Shown: positions 19,786 to 29,556 of the stretch, one piece after another
Position numbering within the stretch: position 1 is the stretch's first letter
How the letters are laid out: every line of letters begins with the position of its first letter
Assembly (NCBI GenBank): GCA_040182905.1
Contig: JARQWU010000038.1
Coordinates: 1 to 54,525 of the forward strand
Reading direction: 5' to 3'
Origin: Barthelona sp. PAP020
Taxonomy: Eukaryota > Metamonada: BaSk clade
Length of the DNA stretch: 54,525 nucleotides
Translations under genes and position numbers: made by a program
The notes under the pieces: model-generated
What the model saw: only the letters and a program-made list of their open reading frames with translations
The model's database searches: none
What the model was told of the DNA's origin: nothing

Positions 19786-19890
19786 TTTGATTGTTGAATA
19801 CTTGAATTCTTAAAAAAAAATGGTATCAAAGTTGAAAATGAAAAGTTACTTTTTTTTGAAGCCATTTTTTTTTGATGAAAATAACAGTCT
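19786..19890. promoter_or_regulatory. Shared divergent promoter, dNK and CDC45
   Basis: Only 105 bp separate the two divergent start codons, so promoter elements must be shared or interleaved. Both genes serve DNA replication, which suggests joint S-phase expression. Poly-A/poly-T tracts dominate; no E2F/MBF-type site (TTTSGCGC or ACGCGT) is present. Confidence 0.5.
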
Positions 19891-21879
19891 ATGTTGATAC
19901 TAAATGAAGACATAACATATGTTTTTAATAATATTTTATTAAATTCAAGTGTATCAACAAATGTTAATTGTACCAATGTATTATTATTAGTTTCTCCTGG
20001 TATTGATTCTTTATGCACTTGTAAGATATTGTGTGAGTTTTTAGAGTCAAAAGCATTAACATATCAAGCAGTACCTGTTGAAAATTATAATGATTTATTG
20101 GAATTCTCTCCATTAAATTCGATATATTCCAATATTTTTTTTATTAATTGTGGTGGCAGTATTAAAATACGAAAATTTTTTCAACCACCAAATAATATTC
20201 ACATATTTATTATTGATTCAAATAGACCTATTCATTTATGCAATATATATGATCCACAAATATATGTGTTTGATGACGGATCGATAGTTGAAGGAATTAA
20301 TAGATTAAATGAAGCAAATTTAGAAGATACAGAAGATTTAGAGATAATAGAATTGTCCGATGATGAAGATGAGATAGATTCAGAGTTAAAGACAGATGAA
20401 TTGTTTTTATCTTTGAAAGACAAGCTTCCTAGATTATGTAATGCGCCTTCCTGGATTTTCTATCCGAATCATCATTCGATGGGTCTTGATGTTGATAGTT
20501 ACGATGTTTACTATGAGCAAGGTGAATGGAAAAGTAGTAGTTCAAGTGTAATAAGTTTAGAAGTACCGTTAAAGTATGGAACTGTCTCTGTGTTACAATT
20601 GTGGTGGTGTATCATATCTTTGACAGATAAATTGTTAAGCAATCAGATATCCATGAAAGAATATTCAAACACTTGTGATCTATTAAGGACAAGTTTACGT
20701 GATGTTAAAGATCCCCTGTTGAAGATTGATCATATTGTTGATCAGCAATTGTTTCTCTTACGAGAGTCTTCTATCTGGAGATCTATTGAATTATCGCCAT
20801 ATTGTTTTGCTAGTTTGTTACTATATCGACAAAATGCTGAAAGTGTGATTAAAAAATTACTTCTTGAATTGGGAATACAGATAAAACATTCCCAGCAACA
20901 ATTCATTATAATTCCTCCTAAAGTACGGACAAGGTTTAAAGAAAAAGTACAAGATGAACGTATCCTTGGACAATTCAATTCAAACCAATTAAATTATCGA
21001 TCTTTTGAATTAATAAAAGGAGATACAGAAAATATATCTGCTAGTGATCATGTAGAAATGTTGTTTTGTAATAATTATGCTCATAAAGATATGTTCAGCG
21101 TCAATCTAGAATATTTGAGTGATTCTACTAATCTGTTCAAACATTTAAACAAAGCAATATCTTTACAAGAAACTTTGATCAGTGTAGTTAAAGCAATGGT
21201 TACACAGAGTCGAGTAATTCGATTTCCAGAATTTTATTTTGCTAAATTAACACAGCATGATGAAATTGAAATGTTAGGAAACCCATCTATTGGATTAAAA
21301 TTGAGCCAAATCTTACAAAGAGTATTATGTTCAACAAACGTTCCTAGACCCATTGTTTTTGCTGTTAACATCAATGACAAGATGTGTAGGATTTTTGGTT
21401 TAAGTGCTGCTGTTGATTTAGGTATGATAATGCCCAATAAATTTGGTTTATATTTTCGACAAGTAGCAGAAACCATACCAAATATTGAATTTGAACAGAT
21501 AGCTTTCAATGGTTATATTATTGACATAGATATTGGACATTTGGGGTATTTTATTGATCTATTAGCTATATTATTGCGTGATATAATCAAAGGAGAGAAT
21601 AGTTTTGAAATGATGACTAGCAAACCAAAGAATTCCACTAAAAACAAGGGAAAATCCCGATTTTCAAAAAATAATCAACAATTTGACTTTTTCAGAAACG
21701 AAGATGATGCTGAAGCCTTACAAAACAATCATGAACATGATGCTCCTAACAATTCTGATGAATTAAATAGTCCTATACGTAATCCTATTGAGTCTTATGA
21801 TCATTATGATGAGACTGTTAGTGAAGAAGAAAGTGATGTTTCTTCGGAAGATGATGATGTTGATTTTGAAGATCTATAA
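19891..21879 (+). CDS. CDC45: Replication initiation factor CDC45
   Basis: 662 residues. CDC45 is a subunit of the CMG (Cdc45-MCM-GINS) replicative helicase. The N-terminal DHH-like fold starts with VLLLVSPGIDSLCTCKILCE and includes IFFINCGGSIKI and HIFIIDSNRPIHLCNIYD. An acidic linker (IIELSDDEDEIDSELK) lies near 150, where other CDC45 proteins also carry one. The middle has YYEQGEWKSSSSS and VLQLWWCIISLTDKLL. The C-terminal part has FGLSAAVDLGMIMPNKFGLYF and FIDLLAILLRDI. It ends in a Ser/Glu/Asp-rich tail (SEEESDVSSEDDDVDFEDL), beyond the usual end of the fold. The ATG at 19891 directly begins the conserved N-terminus, and no intron is needed. Confidence 0.92.
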   Translation: MLILNEDITYVFNNILLNSSVSTNVNCTNVLLLVSPGIDSLCTCKILCEFLESKALTYQAVPVENYNDLLEFSPLNSIYSNIFFINCGGSIKIRKFFQPPNNIHIFIIDSNRPIHLCNIYDPQIYVFDDGSIVEGINRLNEANLEDTEDLEIIELSDDEDEIDSELKTDELFLSLKDKLPRLCNAPSWIFYPNHHSMGLDVDSYDVYYEQGEWKSSSSSVISLEVPLKYGTVSVLQLWWCIISLTDKLLSNQISMKEYSNTCDLLRTSLRDVKDPLLKIDHIVDQQLFLLRESSIWRSIELSPYCFASLLLYRQNAESVIKKLLLELGIQIKHSQQQFIIIPPKVRTRFKEKVQDERILGQFNSNQLNYRSFELIKGDTENISASDHVEMLFCNNYAHKDMFSVNLEYLSDSTNLFKHLNKAISLQETLISVVKAMVTQSRVIRFPEFYFAKLTQHDEIEMLGNPSIGLKLSQILQRVLCSTNVPRPIVFAVNINDKMCRIFGLSAAVDLGMIMPNKFGLYFRQVAETIPNIEFEQIAFNGYIIDIDIGHLGYFIDLLAILLRDIIKGENSFEMMTSKPKNSTKNKGKSRFSKNNQQFDFFRNEDDAEALQNNHEHDAPNNSDELNSPIRNPIESYDHYDETVSEEESDVSSEDDDVDFEDL

Positions 21880-22076
21880 TCTTGAAGCCTTCATTCCAAT
21901 AAATTTTCTGTTAGGCATACATTTTTTTTTTTCATCATTCAAACTTGACTTAATTACAGTGTAAGTCAAAAAAAAGATGATAACACTTTGTTTTTTTTAT
22001 TTTTTAAAAAGAAACAACACCATTAAAGAAAACTAACTTGAATAAAATTTGTCAATTTTTTTTTTTACAATCAAAT

Positions 22077-22796
22077 ATGGGTCCACATAAGAAAAGAGAA
22101 CCTATTCAGGAGTTAAAAGAGGATAATAACGATACAATTGAAAATATTACAAAAACCAATTTTTATTATTCAATAATTCCCAAAAATGAAGACAGATTAC
22201 CTTTTTTAATTGGTTTTATTCGTAGAATAAACAGTTTAAAACAAAAAGGACTAGTTTTAGTAACAACAGAAGAATCAATAAGCTTTTATCAATTGTTATT
22301 TGAACATTTGAACCTTAACATTAATATAGATTTAGAAAATTCTAATGACACTCAATTTGGAGTTTTTTTTAATACATATAGTCTTCTAAGAGATAAAGAC
22401 ATTAATTTGAAGCAATTTGATTGGGTGATACATTTTGAAGTTCCAACAAACTATGATGAATATACTTCCCAATTATTGAATGAAAAGGTTTTCCCTAATA
22501 CTACTGAAGTATTGATTCTTATGGAAAATGAAATTGGTTTTGTTGATTATCTCAAGCAAAAGGATGTTTTCTGTGAAAAAATGGACTTTGGAAAGGATTT
22601 ATTGAAGAAAAGTTTTTTAAAGAATATTCAAAAGAAAGTTTCACAATTTTTTGAATTGAATACCGCTGCAAGAAATGCCATAACCAGCTTTTTGAATTCA
22701 TATGATGCACATACTCTTTTTAACACTGAAGATTTAGATATTCGTGGCTTAGGTATTAGTTTTGGATTTTCAGACGTCCCTCCAATTGTTAGATAA
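22077..22796 (+). CDS. Half-helicase: C-terminal domain of a Has1/DDX18-type DEAD-box protein
   Basis: 239 residues from ATG 22077. It corresponds only to the second RecA domain plus the C-terminal extension of Has1/DDX18 helicases. LVLVTTEESISFYQLLFEHL is the motif IV region. FDWVIHFEVPTNYDEYTSQLL aligns with the 'QYDPPxxPxEYIHRVGRTAR' segment but has lost the HRxGRxxR motif VI. LLMENEIGFVDYLKQKDV-type text and TAARNAITSFLNSYDAHTL...LGISFGFSDVPPIV match the family's tail. No Q motif, GKT or DEAD box is present, and CDC45 ends only 197 bp upstream, leaving no room for one. It cannot hydrolyse ATP by itself. It may be a repurposed paralogue that binds rRNA-processing partners, or a relic, although its frame is intact. 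Confidence 0.7.
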   Translation: MGPHKKREPIQELKEDNNDTIENITKTNFYYSIIPKNEDRLPFLIGFIRRINSLKQKGLVLVTTEESISFYQLLFEHLNLNINIDLENSNDTQFGVFFNTYSLLRDKDINLKQFDWVIHFEVPTNYDEYTSQLLNEKVFPNTTEVLILMENEIGFVDYLKQKDVFCEKMDFGKDLLKKSFLKNIQKKVSQFFELNTAARNAITSFLNSYDAHTLFNTEDLDIRGLGISFGFSDVPPIVR

Positions 22797-23559
22797 TTTA
22801 ACGGTCAAAATATGGTAAAAGAAAGTTATTTTTTGTTTTGGTCTTTTTTTTTAACGTTGAAAACATGAAAATCACAACCAAATAAAAGGGTCTCACACAA
22901 AGAAAAATTGAAGTATTTTAGTGTTTTTCTCTGACAACTTTCAAAACTATTTTGAATAATATTGAAAATTTTTGGAAATTTTTTTATTTGGTGAGATTAT
23001 AAGGCAAAGCCAAAAGAAAATTCAATTTGTATTTGCAGCAAATTGGACCGATTTCATGCAAAAGACAATGTAAATCTGTTTTCTTCTTTCAAATTTTGGC
23101 ATTAAGGAATGTCAGAATTGAAAAACTTTACAATAGCACGATATCGCAAGAATTCTAAGATTAAGGATTCAAGTAAATAAAATTAACAAAACAGATCAAC
23201 AAAGAATGTCAAACCTTTAAGAGAACATAAGTGGAGATATTAAAGTGATTTCAGGGGCTAAAGGAAAGTGTTACACTTTTCTTTAAATACACTCCCCATC
23301 TGAACCGAAATTCTTTCTTTTTTTTTTAAAAGTGTTCTGAATCATCCACGCAAAACGACTCAGTTGCAAGTACCCCCAAACTCTAACCGAGAACAATAAA
23401 GATCTTTATAAACATTTATTATTGTTGTCGTGTGAATTTACCCTTTCGTGCAAAGTGAATTCTTTTGGGTCATTTTCAATTTTTAGGTGAATGATTTTTT
23501 CCCAGAAAAGTCCTGTCTTCCAGACTCGATCCTCGTTCACAGTTTTTGGATTAAAAATT

Positions 23560-23633
23560 GCGTCTTCCGAGGATTGAACTCGGGACCTTTAGATCTTCAG
23601 TCTAACGCTAACTACCAACTGAGCTAAAGACGC
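23560..23633 (-). tRNA. tRNA-Phe (anticodon GAA)
   Basis: 74 nt on the minus strand. The acceptor stem is perfect (GCGTCTT with AAGACGC). The D arm is GCTCAGTTGGTAGTTAGC, with the fourth D-stem pair mismatched. The anticodon stem is TTAGA/TCTAA with loop CTGAAGA, so the anticodon is GAA. The variable loop is AGGTC and the T arm is CCGAG-TTCAATC-CTCGG. There is no intron. A run of five T (23557-23553 on the coding strand) follows two bases after the gene as a Pol III terminator. Confidence 0.95.
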
Positions 23634-23786
23634 TTGTCAAAAACAAGCCCTTTTAGGCATCATTAAAATTTTAAAATAAATTTTAGATGTCTATCTTTTG
23701 TAATAAGAAGAAATTAATAAAAAAATGATTATTTGTTCAATAAATGTTAGTAATTTTAAAGATAATTTTAAATTTAACAATATTTT

Positions 23787-23997
23787 TTATTAGATATTTA
23801 TGAGTTATGAGTTGTTTAGTGAACAACGAAACGAGTTAGCTTAAGGTTTGGGGAAAACTCACGTGGATTCAGATACCCAAGTAACTTAAAAAATTGGACC
23901 TAAAGGTGGTAAAGAAACAACAATTAAAGGGAGTGATATTTGATCACCTCTTTATATCTCCAATAAATTCCGTTCATTGAGCATGAACTTCCACATT
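23787..23997 (+). repeat. Dispersed ~210-bp repeat, copy 2
   Basis: Same orientation as copy 1 at 914-1122 and nearly identical; the longest shared exact blocks include CAACGAAACGAGTTAGCTTA and CCAATAAATTCCGTTCATTG. The copies differ by scattered substitutions and two short indels (for example AAAGGGAGTGATA against AAAGGATGATA). It lies about 150 bp from tRNA-Phe. The flanks are unrelated A/T-rich DNA. Confidence 0.85.
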
Positions 23998-24424
23998 ATT
24001 TAAGAAATTAGATTAAATTAAGAATATATTTAAATCAAAGAACAATGTACAAATGAATGACTAAAAAAAAATAATTCTCATTTAGTTAAAAGGTTTAGAG
24101 ACTTGACGGATCCGTTGAAAACCTTTAAATTCTTAAAGATAAAGTTCAAATTCTAAAATTTTGTTTTTGCAACACCACAAAATATTTGAAATGAAATTCT
24201 TTTTCAAAATTTTCAAACTTGATGAGCAAGATTCAATTCCATCCACACATTCTCCGTGGCTGACATTTGCTAGAATGCCTTTTCTGAGTTTATTTTCTTT
24301 GTAAATAAATATAGTTGTTTCACAATTCAAAAACATCATCCAACAAAAAAAAAATTTCTCTTTATTTATTTATTTACAGTGAAGTTATGATTAAATAAGA
24401 TCATTCCAATAAGACTTAGCTGTG

Positions 24425-27400
24425 TTAGCAACAGCAATATTTTTTCTTTTCCTCTGTAGTGACTCTATGAATAAATTCGGCTCGTTCATTTGTATCCAAT
24501 TCATTTAAATGATTAACGAGTAATTCAACGTCTTTTTCTTTCAAGTCTTTTTTCCATGGATCAATTGCCTGTTTCTTGATGTTAGCTATTCTACCATTAA
24601 TATCTCGCGCCTGTTTTCTTCTTTGATCAATAGTCATCATTTCTAACAAGTCTTTGTGTATCCATTGTTGTAAAACAGTGATTTCATCATCATCTAAGCC
24701 CTTTTTCCAATCTGAATGACCATCTACATCATCATTCAAAATGTTGTTTACATTTTCTTCGTTGTCTGAATCATCCTCTTCATTATCTAGCTCTTCATCA
24801 CTGTAATCTTCGAAATCGGAGTTGCTCATTGTACGATTCATAACATCATTATCCATAGCTTCTTTCCATGATTGCTTGTGTCCGAATATTTTCAAAACTA
24901 AATGTTGAGTACGTAAATATTCCTCAAATGCCGCATCAAAAACCTGTTTATATCTCTTTTCATGTGGCAACTCCATTTCAAGATTTACAACCACAGGATC
25001 TCGATTATAAAACTGATATTCAAGCATAGTCCCATGGTTATACTCATTGGGAATCTGTTCGATAGACTTAATCACAATTCCAATCTCAATTTCCTTTCCC
25101 TCCTCTAACCAATCACTAGAAGGCATATCAACTAATTCTCCTTCAATAACCGGACTTATACATAACGATCCTGTTGTTTTCGAAGGAATACGAATATTAT
25201 CTGGTGCAAAACTTACAATAGTTGAATTAGAAACAGGCAAACATAATGGCATTAAAGCTAAATATCCATAACCAATTGTGAACACTTTCATGGGGTCTTC
25301 AATATTCACAAAAGGATTTCCTATCGTCTTATCGATAATACGTTCGTTTATTGTACAGTCGAAAATGTGCTTAATACGACGATATCTATTGTAAAATTGG
25401 TCCAACGTCCACAGATCATTTTCACCAGTTTCAACATTACTTGCTCTTACATACAATTCGGAATTAAAACCTCCTTTCATGTTTGATACGGCTTTAATTT
25501 CAGCTTCACAACGTAGATTTTCTCCCAAGGTAGCACAAACAGCATTCACTTCTTTGATTGAAGGTAGAGATTCAACCAGTGCTTTATGAATTGCTTCTTT
25601 TTGCATATGTTCAATTTCTGCCTGCTCCTTTGCTCTCTTTTCTTTTAAAGCCTTTTCACGTAATAATCTCATCTTTTCTTCATTCAATTCACTGATCAAT
25701 AAGTCATCCGACATACTTCCCATTTCCGCTTCTAATTTCTTCAATCTTTCATTGTATTCATCTTCTAATTGTTTGTTTGAAGCTTTAACTTTCTCTTCCA
25801 TCTCTCTTTCTAATTGTTCTCTCAATTGATCTGTTGTTTCTTGATGCAAATGATTATTGGCCATGTCAAATGTGGGAACTGGAGGTTCTTCACCTCTTTC
25901 ACGCATTTCTCCCAGGGTGATTGGGTCCTTTAAATAGAAATACTTACAATCAGCAACAACAATTTCATCACAATGTTTTAAAACACGTTCTTCTCCAGGA
26001 GGTACCAATTCACTATTTAAATGAGTTCGGCCTTTACAAGTTAAAATTAACTTTCCATCTTTTAATTCAATGATGGCATGTTCATCAAGGATTCCTGCAG
26101 CAGATAATTTAATTTTTGCTTGGCCCATATCAGATCCAATGACATTTAATCCATCACTCAAACCAAACATTAGATTTCCAGACAAAAGATCATCAGGTGA
26201 GATGTTTACCAATGCAGGGATCGAATCATCCAAAGGTCCTGCACTAACACCCTTAGATGCTAAAGCTTCATCCAACAATCGTTTTAATTCTTCCATTTCT
26301 TTTCGTTGCTCCTCCATTAATCTTTGTTGAGCTTCAATTTCTTCCTTAGTTACTTCTCCAACTTCTTCCTTTACAGAACTAACAATAGGGTTTCTCATCT
26401 TTTTTACCGAATCAGCATAATTCATTGTACCTATTGTCTCATCAACGTTAGTATGGCATGGATTAATTGCTGCAATCATTGTAGTATACGAATTACCACC
26501 CAAAGAATCTCTTAAAACCATCGTCAACGGATGAGAACGATAAGGAACTTTCTTAGGTTTTGCGTTTGGATTAGAATTATGTGCTAGGGCTTCAATGACC
26601 ATATTCAAAAAAGTTAAGGAACTATTGATGGCTTTTCCTTCTTTTTCCATCACTGCATCGTTTGCAGCCCCTGTCTTAGAAAATCTCTCTGATCCTGCTA
26701 GATCAACAATCGTAATGATGAAACTCAAATCTCTCTTTTTAATCAAAGTTTTATTTTCCTTCATCAATTCAATTTCTAAACGTACGATACTGTGAGAACG
26801 TGAAGATTCTGAATTTAATCCAGTACATCTAATTATTCTGAATCCAATAGCTTTGTTGTAAATATCCATCATTTCTTCTGCATTCTTAGGTTGTGCATAC
26901 GACATATTCTTGAAAAAAGCTTTTTCTTTTTTTCCATTTCCAATGATAGACACTTTAATTCTAGTTCTTTTCTTTCCAGTCAATAAATCACAAGCATCAC
27001 CTAAATATAGATCAATCATTGACATCTTCAAGGACATAGAAACAGTTTCAAAACCATCACTATCCACAGTGCTGGATCGAATAAAAACATCATCAAAAAC
27101 ACGAGGTAATAATCCCCATTGTTCAGGATTATTTCTGTCTCCAGTAATTGTATATGTTTTTCCACTTCCCGATTGTCCATAAGCAAATACAGTGAAAGAA
27201 AAACCTTCAGTGAATGCTTTTTCCATTAAAGGTTTACAAACAATATCAAACATTCCTTTTTGATCAACTATTTCGGCTCCACTCGAACTATCAACATTCC
27301 AAACTACTCTATCATACGTATTTTGTCTTTCACGCTCTTCAGGAGTTCCAACTACTTTATTAGCATATTTTGATAAGAAATAAGGATAATACAATCTTCT

Positions 27401-27522
27401 AAAACCGCAAAAGATTTTGGTGTTTTGTAAACCAAAGCATTTTGTGCTCCAGCCTCAATTTCTCGACCTAACAAAGGTCTTGTGGCAACAACAACTCGAA
27501 CAGCTGGTAGAGGTTCTGGCAT
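24425..27522 (-). CDS. Kinesin-3 (KIF1-like) motor with FHA domain and terminal CCC
   Basis: Two exons: 27522-27393 (ATG, MPEPLPAVRVVVATRPLLGR) and 27351-24425, with a 41-bp intron (27352-27392; GTATTA ... TGCTAATAAAGTAG), giving 1018 residues. The motor has the P-loop GQSGSGKT (102-109), switch I NSESSRSH (ending 230) and switch II DLAGSE (260-265). A short coiled coil follows (about 375-408), then an FHA domain (about 430-518, NVIGSD...DEHAIIEL...HLNSELVPPGEE). A long coiled coil (about 545-640) and a KIF1-type globular region (LYVRASNVETGENDLW) come next, then acidic repeats (DEELDNEEDDSDNEE). Kinesin-3 motors carry vesicles toward microtubule plus ends. There is no PH domain. The protein ends KKKYCCC, a candidate lipid anchor that could replace it. 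Confidence 0.88.
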
Positions 27523-27716
27523 TTCCTCTTAAAAATGTATATCTAAAAATAAATTTATTTGCCTTTGCAAATAATTTATTTAATTAATTTGTAATTTTAC
27601 AAAGAAGTGAATTAAAAAAATATTGAAATTGAAGGAAAAAGGAAAGAAAAAAACAAAAATAAATCACTCATTTATTTTATTCTTTTGATTGTGGTTTCAC
27701 TAATTATGCTTATTTG
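27523..27716. promoter_or_regulatory. Divergent promoter region, kinesin-3 / MAP3K
   Basis: 194 bp between two divergent start codons; A/T-rich with an AATTAATTTGTAATT segment near 27580. No specific factor site was recognised. Confidence 0.35.
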
Positions 27717-29330
27717 ATGGGACCAAACGTTTCGAATGAGAATGGAATGAATTCATCAATACGAAATATCACTCCTTCAACAATTAATGTCAATGTTGCT
27801 GCAAGTACACCTTTACAAATTCGTAGACCCAATTCATTTGAAGAGTTTCCTGATATTATTGATGATACTCCTTTGGATCAGTCACGAGATATAACGATTG
27901 AAGACCATACTGGATTTCATGATGATGGTGAATTTTCGGATATTATTGAAGATATTCCACTGGATAATCGTAATAGTGAAAAAATACCCATTAATCATGA
28001 TCCTTTGGATTCTCTAGAAACTGAAAGTCATGAAGTTGTTCGAGGAAGTCATGGGAATTTAGAACACATTGCAACCACATTTTTCAGTGGTCAACAAGTG
28101 TTTTTTGGTTTACAACAAGAAAAACAAGTTAACTATGATGGTTATGGCTCAAATAATGAGGATGAAACAGATATTTTGAATTCTGTGACTGTTTCGCTAT
28201 ATTCAAAGAAAATTAATTGGAAATTAGGACCTCAAATTGGTTCTGGTTCGTTTGGACAAGTTTTTTTAGCTTTGAACAATGAGGATGGATCGTTATTAGC
28301 TGTCAAAAGAACTCCATTAGGTGAAGGAAATGAACAAGAATACCAAGCTGCAGAAACTGAATTGGAAATCTTAAGACAACTCAAGCATTCTAACATCGTC
28401 TCTTATTTTGGTACTTCCAGGAAAGATGGATATTTGTTTGTATTAATGGAATATGTCTCAGGTGGTTCTTTGTCCACGTTATTGAAACAGTTTGGCGCCC
28501 TACCTGAAATGGTTGTCAAGCATTATGTTCAGCAGATTTTGAATGGGCTGCGATATCTACACTCCCATAAAATTGTTCATAGAGATATTAAAGGAGCAAA
28601 TATATTAGTTACACCCGAAGGTGTGTTGAAGGTTTCCGATTTCGGTGCATCAAGACGTTTTATGGGTGTTGATCCAGACGGAAACAAATCTTTAAAAGGG
28701 ACCCCCTATTGGATGGCTCCTGAAGTCATTAGACAGGACAACTATGGTCGTCAAGCAGATATTTGGTCTCTTGGTATTACTGTATTAGAGATGTGCCTTG
28801 GCAGACCACCTTTTACTGAATTGGGTCCTATGGGGGCTTTGTGGAGAATTGGTAATCTGAAGGAACCTCCTAAAATTCCTGAACACCTTTCCATGGATTG
28901 TAAAGACTTCATATCACAATGTTTAAAATTGAATTGGCAAGAAAGACCTTCCGCTCAGCAATTATTGAATCATCCTTTCTTAAGCACTTTACCTACCCTC
29001 CCTAAAACTCCCTCTAATTTAGCGTTACAACCGGAAACACATATCACGTATTTGCCGTCTACTGATGATGAATTTGAAGAAAATCATTCTCCATTTCCAA
29101 GTTTACCAGGGCTTCAAGATTCTGTTGAACTTAATTTGGATGGATATTTCAATGAAGCGTCCATTTCTAATGACAAGAATAATATCACATCTCCTTTGTT
29201 GATACCTGTAAATGATGAGAGTCCTACTTTTTCAAACAGTCCTTATAATCTGTTTTCTCCAATATCTTTGTCAAATGAGTTTAGTTCCGATAAAACACCA
29301 CAAATACCTGCAAATAACCGCATTTTCTGA
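27717..29330 (+). CDS. MAP3K-like serine/threonine kinase (STE11/BCK1 type)
   Basis: 537 residues from ATG 27717. A ~165-residue N-terminal region precedes a complete kinase domain (about 167-425). IGSGSFGQVF is the glycine loop, LLAVKR holds the ATP lysine, and MEYVSGGSL is the hinge. HRDIKGANILV has the HRD and the KGAN typical of MAP3K/STE kinases. VSDFGAS is the DFG, GTPYWMAPEVI the activation end, and ADIWSLGITVLEMC the F helix. It would phosphorylate a MAP2K. The N-terminal part has two copies of an acidic motif (FPDIIDDTPLD at about 44-54 and FSDIIEDIPLD at about 73-83), perhaps a docking or degron element. The tail is Ser/Pro-rich. No RA, SAM or CRIB domain is visible. Confidence 0.88.
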   Translation: MGPNVSNENGMNSSIRNITPSTINVNVAASTPLQIRRPNSFEEFPDIIDDTPLDQSRDITIEDHTGFHDDGEFSDIIEDIPLDNRNSEKIPINHDPLDSLETESHEVVRGSHGNLEHIATTFFSGQQVFFGLQQEKQVNYDGYGSNNEDETDILNSVTVSLYSKKINWKLGPQIGSGSFGQVFLALNNEDGSLLAVKRTPLGEGNEQEYQAAETELEILRQLKHSNIVSYFGTSRKDGYLFVLMEYVSGGSLSTLLKQFGALPEMVVKHYVQQILNGLRYLHSHKIVHRDIKGANILVTPEGVLKVSDFGASRRFMGVDPDGNKSLKGTPYWMAPEVIRQDNYGRQADIWSLGITVLEMCLGRPPFTELGPMGALWRIGNLKEPPKIPEHLSMDCKDFISQCLKLNWQERPSAQQLLNHPFLSTLPTLPKTPSNLALQPETHITYLPSTDDEFEENHSPFPSLPGLQDSVELNLDGYFNEASISNDKNNITSPLLIPVNDESPTFSNSPYNLFSPISLSNEFSSDKTPQIPANNRIF

Positions 29331-29556
29331 TGATATTTTATGTTATATTATGTTTTTTTTTTTAATTTTTTTAAGCTATTTATAAAAGTTTCATAGTCTT
29401 TTTTATTTCAAAAGTTGAAATAAAAAAATGAAAAAAAACAAAAAATAGAAAGCATTTTTTATTGAACGACTATATTAAAAATGAAATTTGTTTTATTTTA
29501 ACATAAATCTTGTTGATATGCAAAAAAAAAAAATTTCATCTTAAAAAAAAAGTGAA
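29331..29556. other. Convergent 3' flank, MAP3K / RPB12
   Basis: 226 bp of A/T-rich DNA with several A(8-12) and T(9) runs between two convergent stop codons; probably transcription end regions. Confidence 0.35.

Larger units (their letters stand above)
22797..24424. other. 1.6-kb intergenic stretch with tRNA-Phe and repeat copy 2
   Basis: Apart from tRNA-Phe and the repeat (listed separately) there are weak signals only: a 37-codon plus-strand open frame after TTTGCAG (23038-23150), and a 68-codon minus-strand ATG ORF (24339-24133, MMFLNCETTIFIYKE). The segment 23330-23460 is less A/T-rich than most spacers, but I recognise no RNA gene in it. Confidence 0.45.

Noticed and set aside
22797-23330. 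rRNA or snRNA gene
   Set aside because: Searched by eye for 5S, U1, U2, U4, U5 and U6 core motifs on both strands; none were found.
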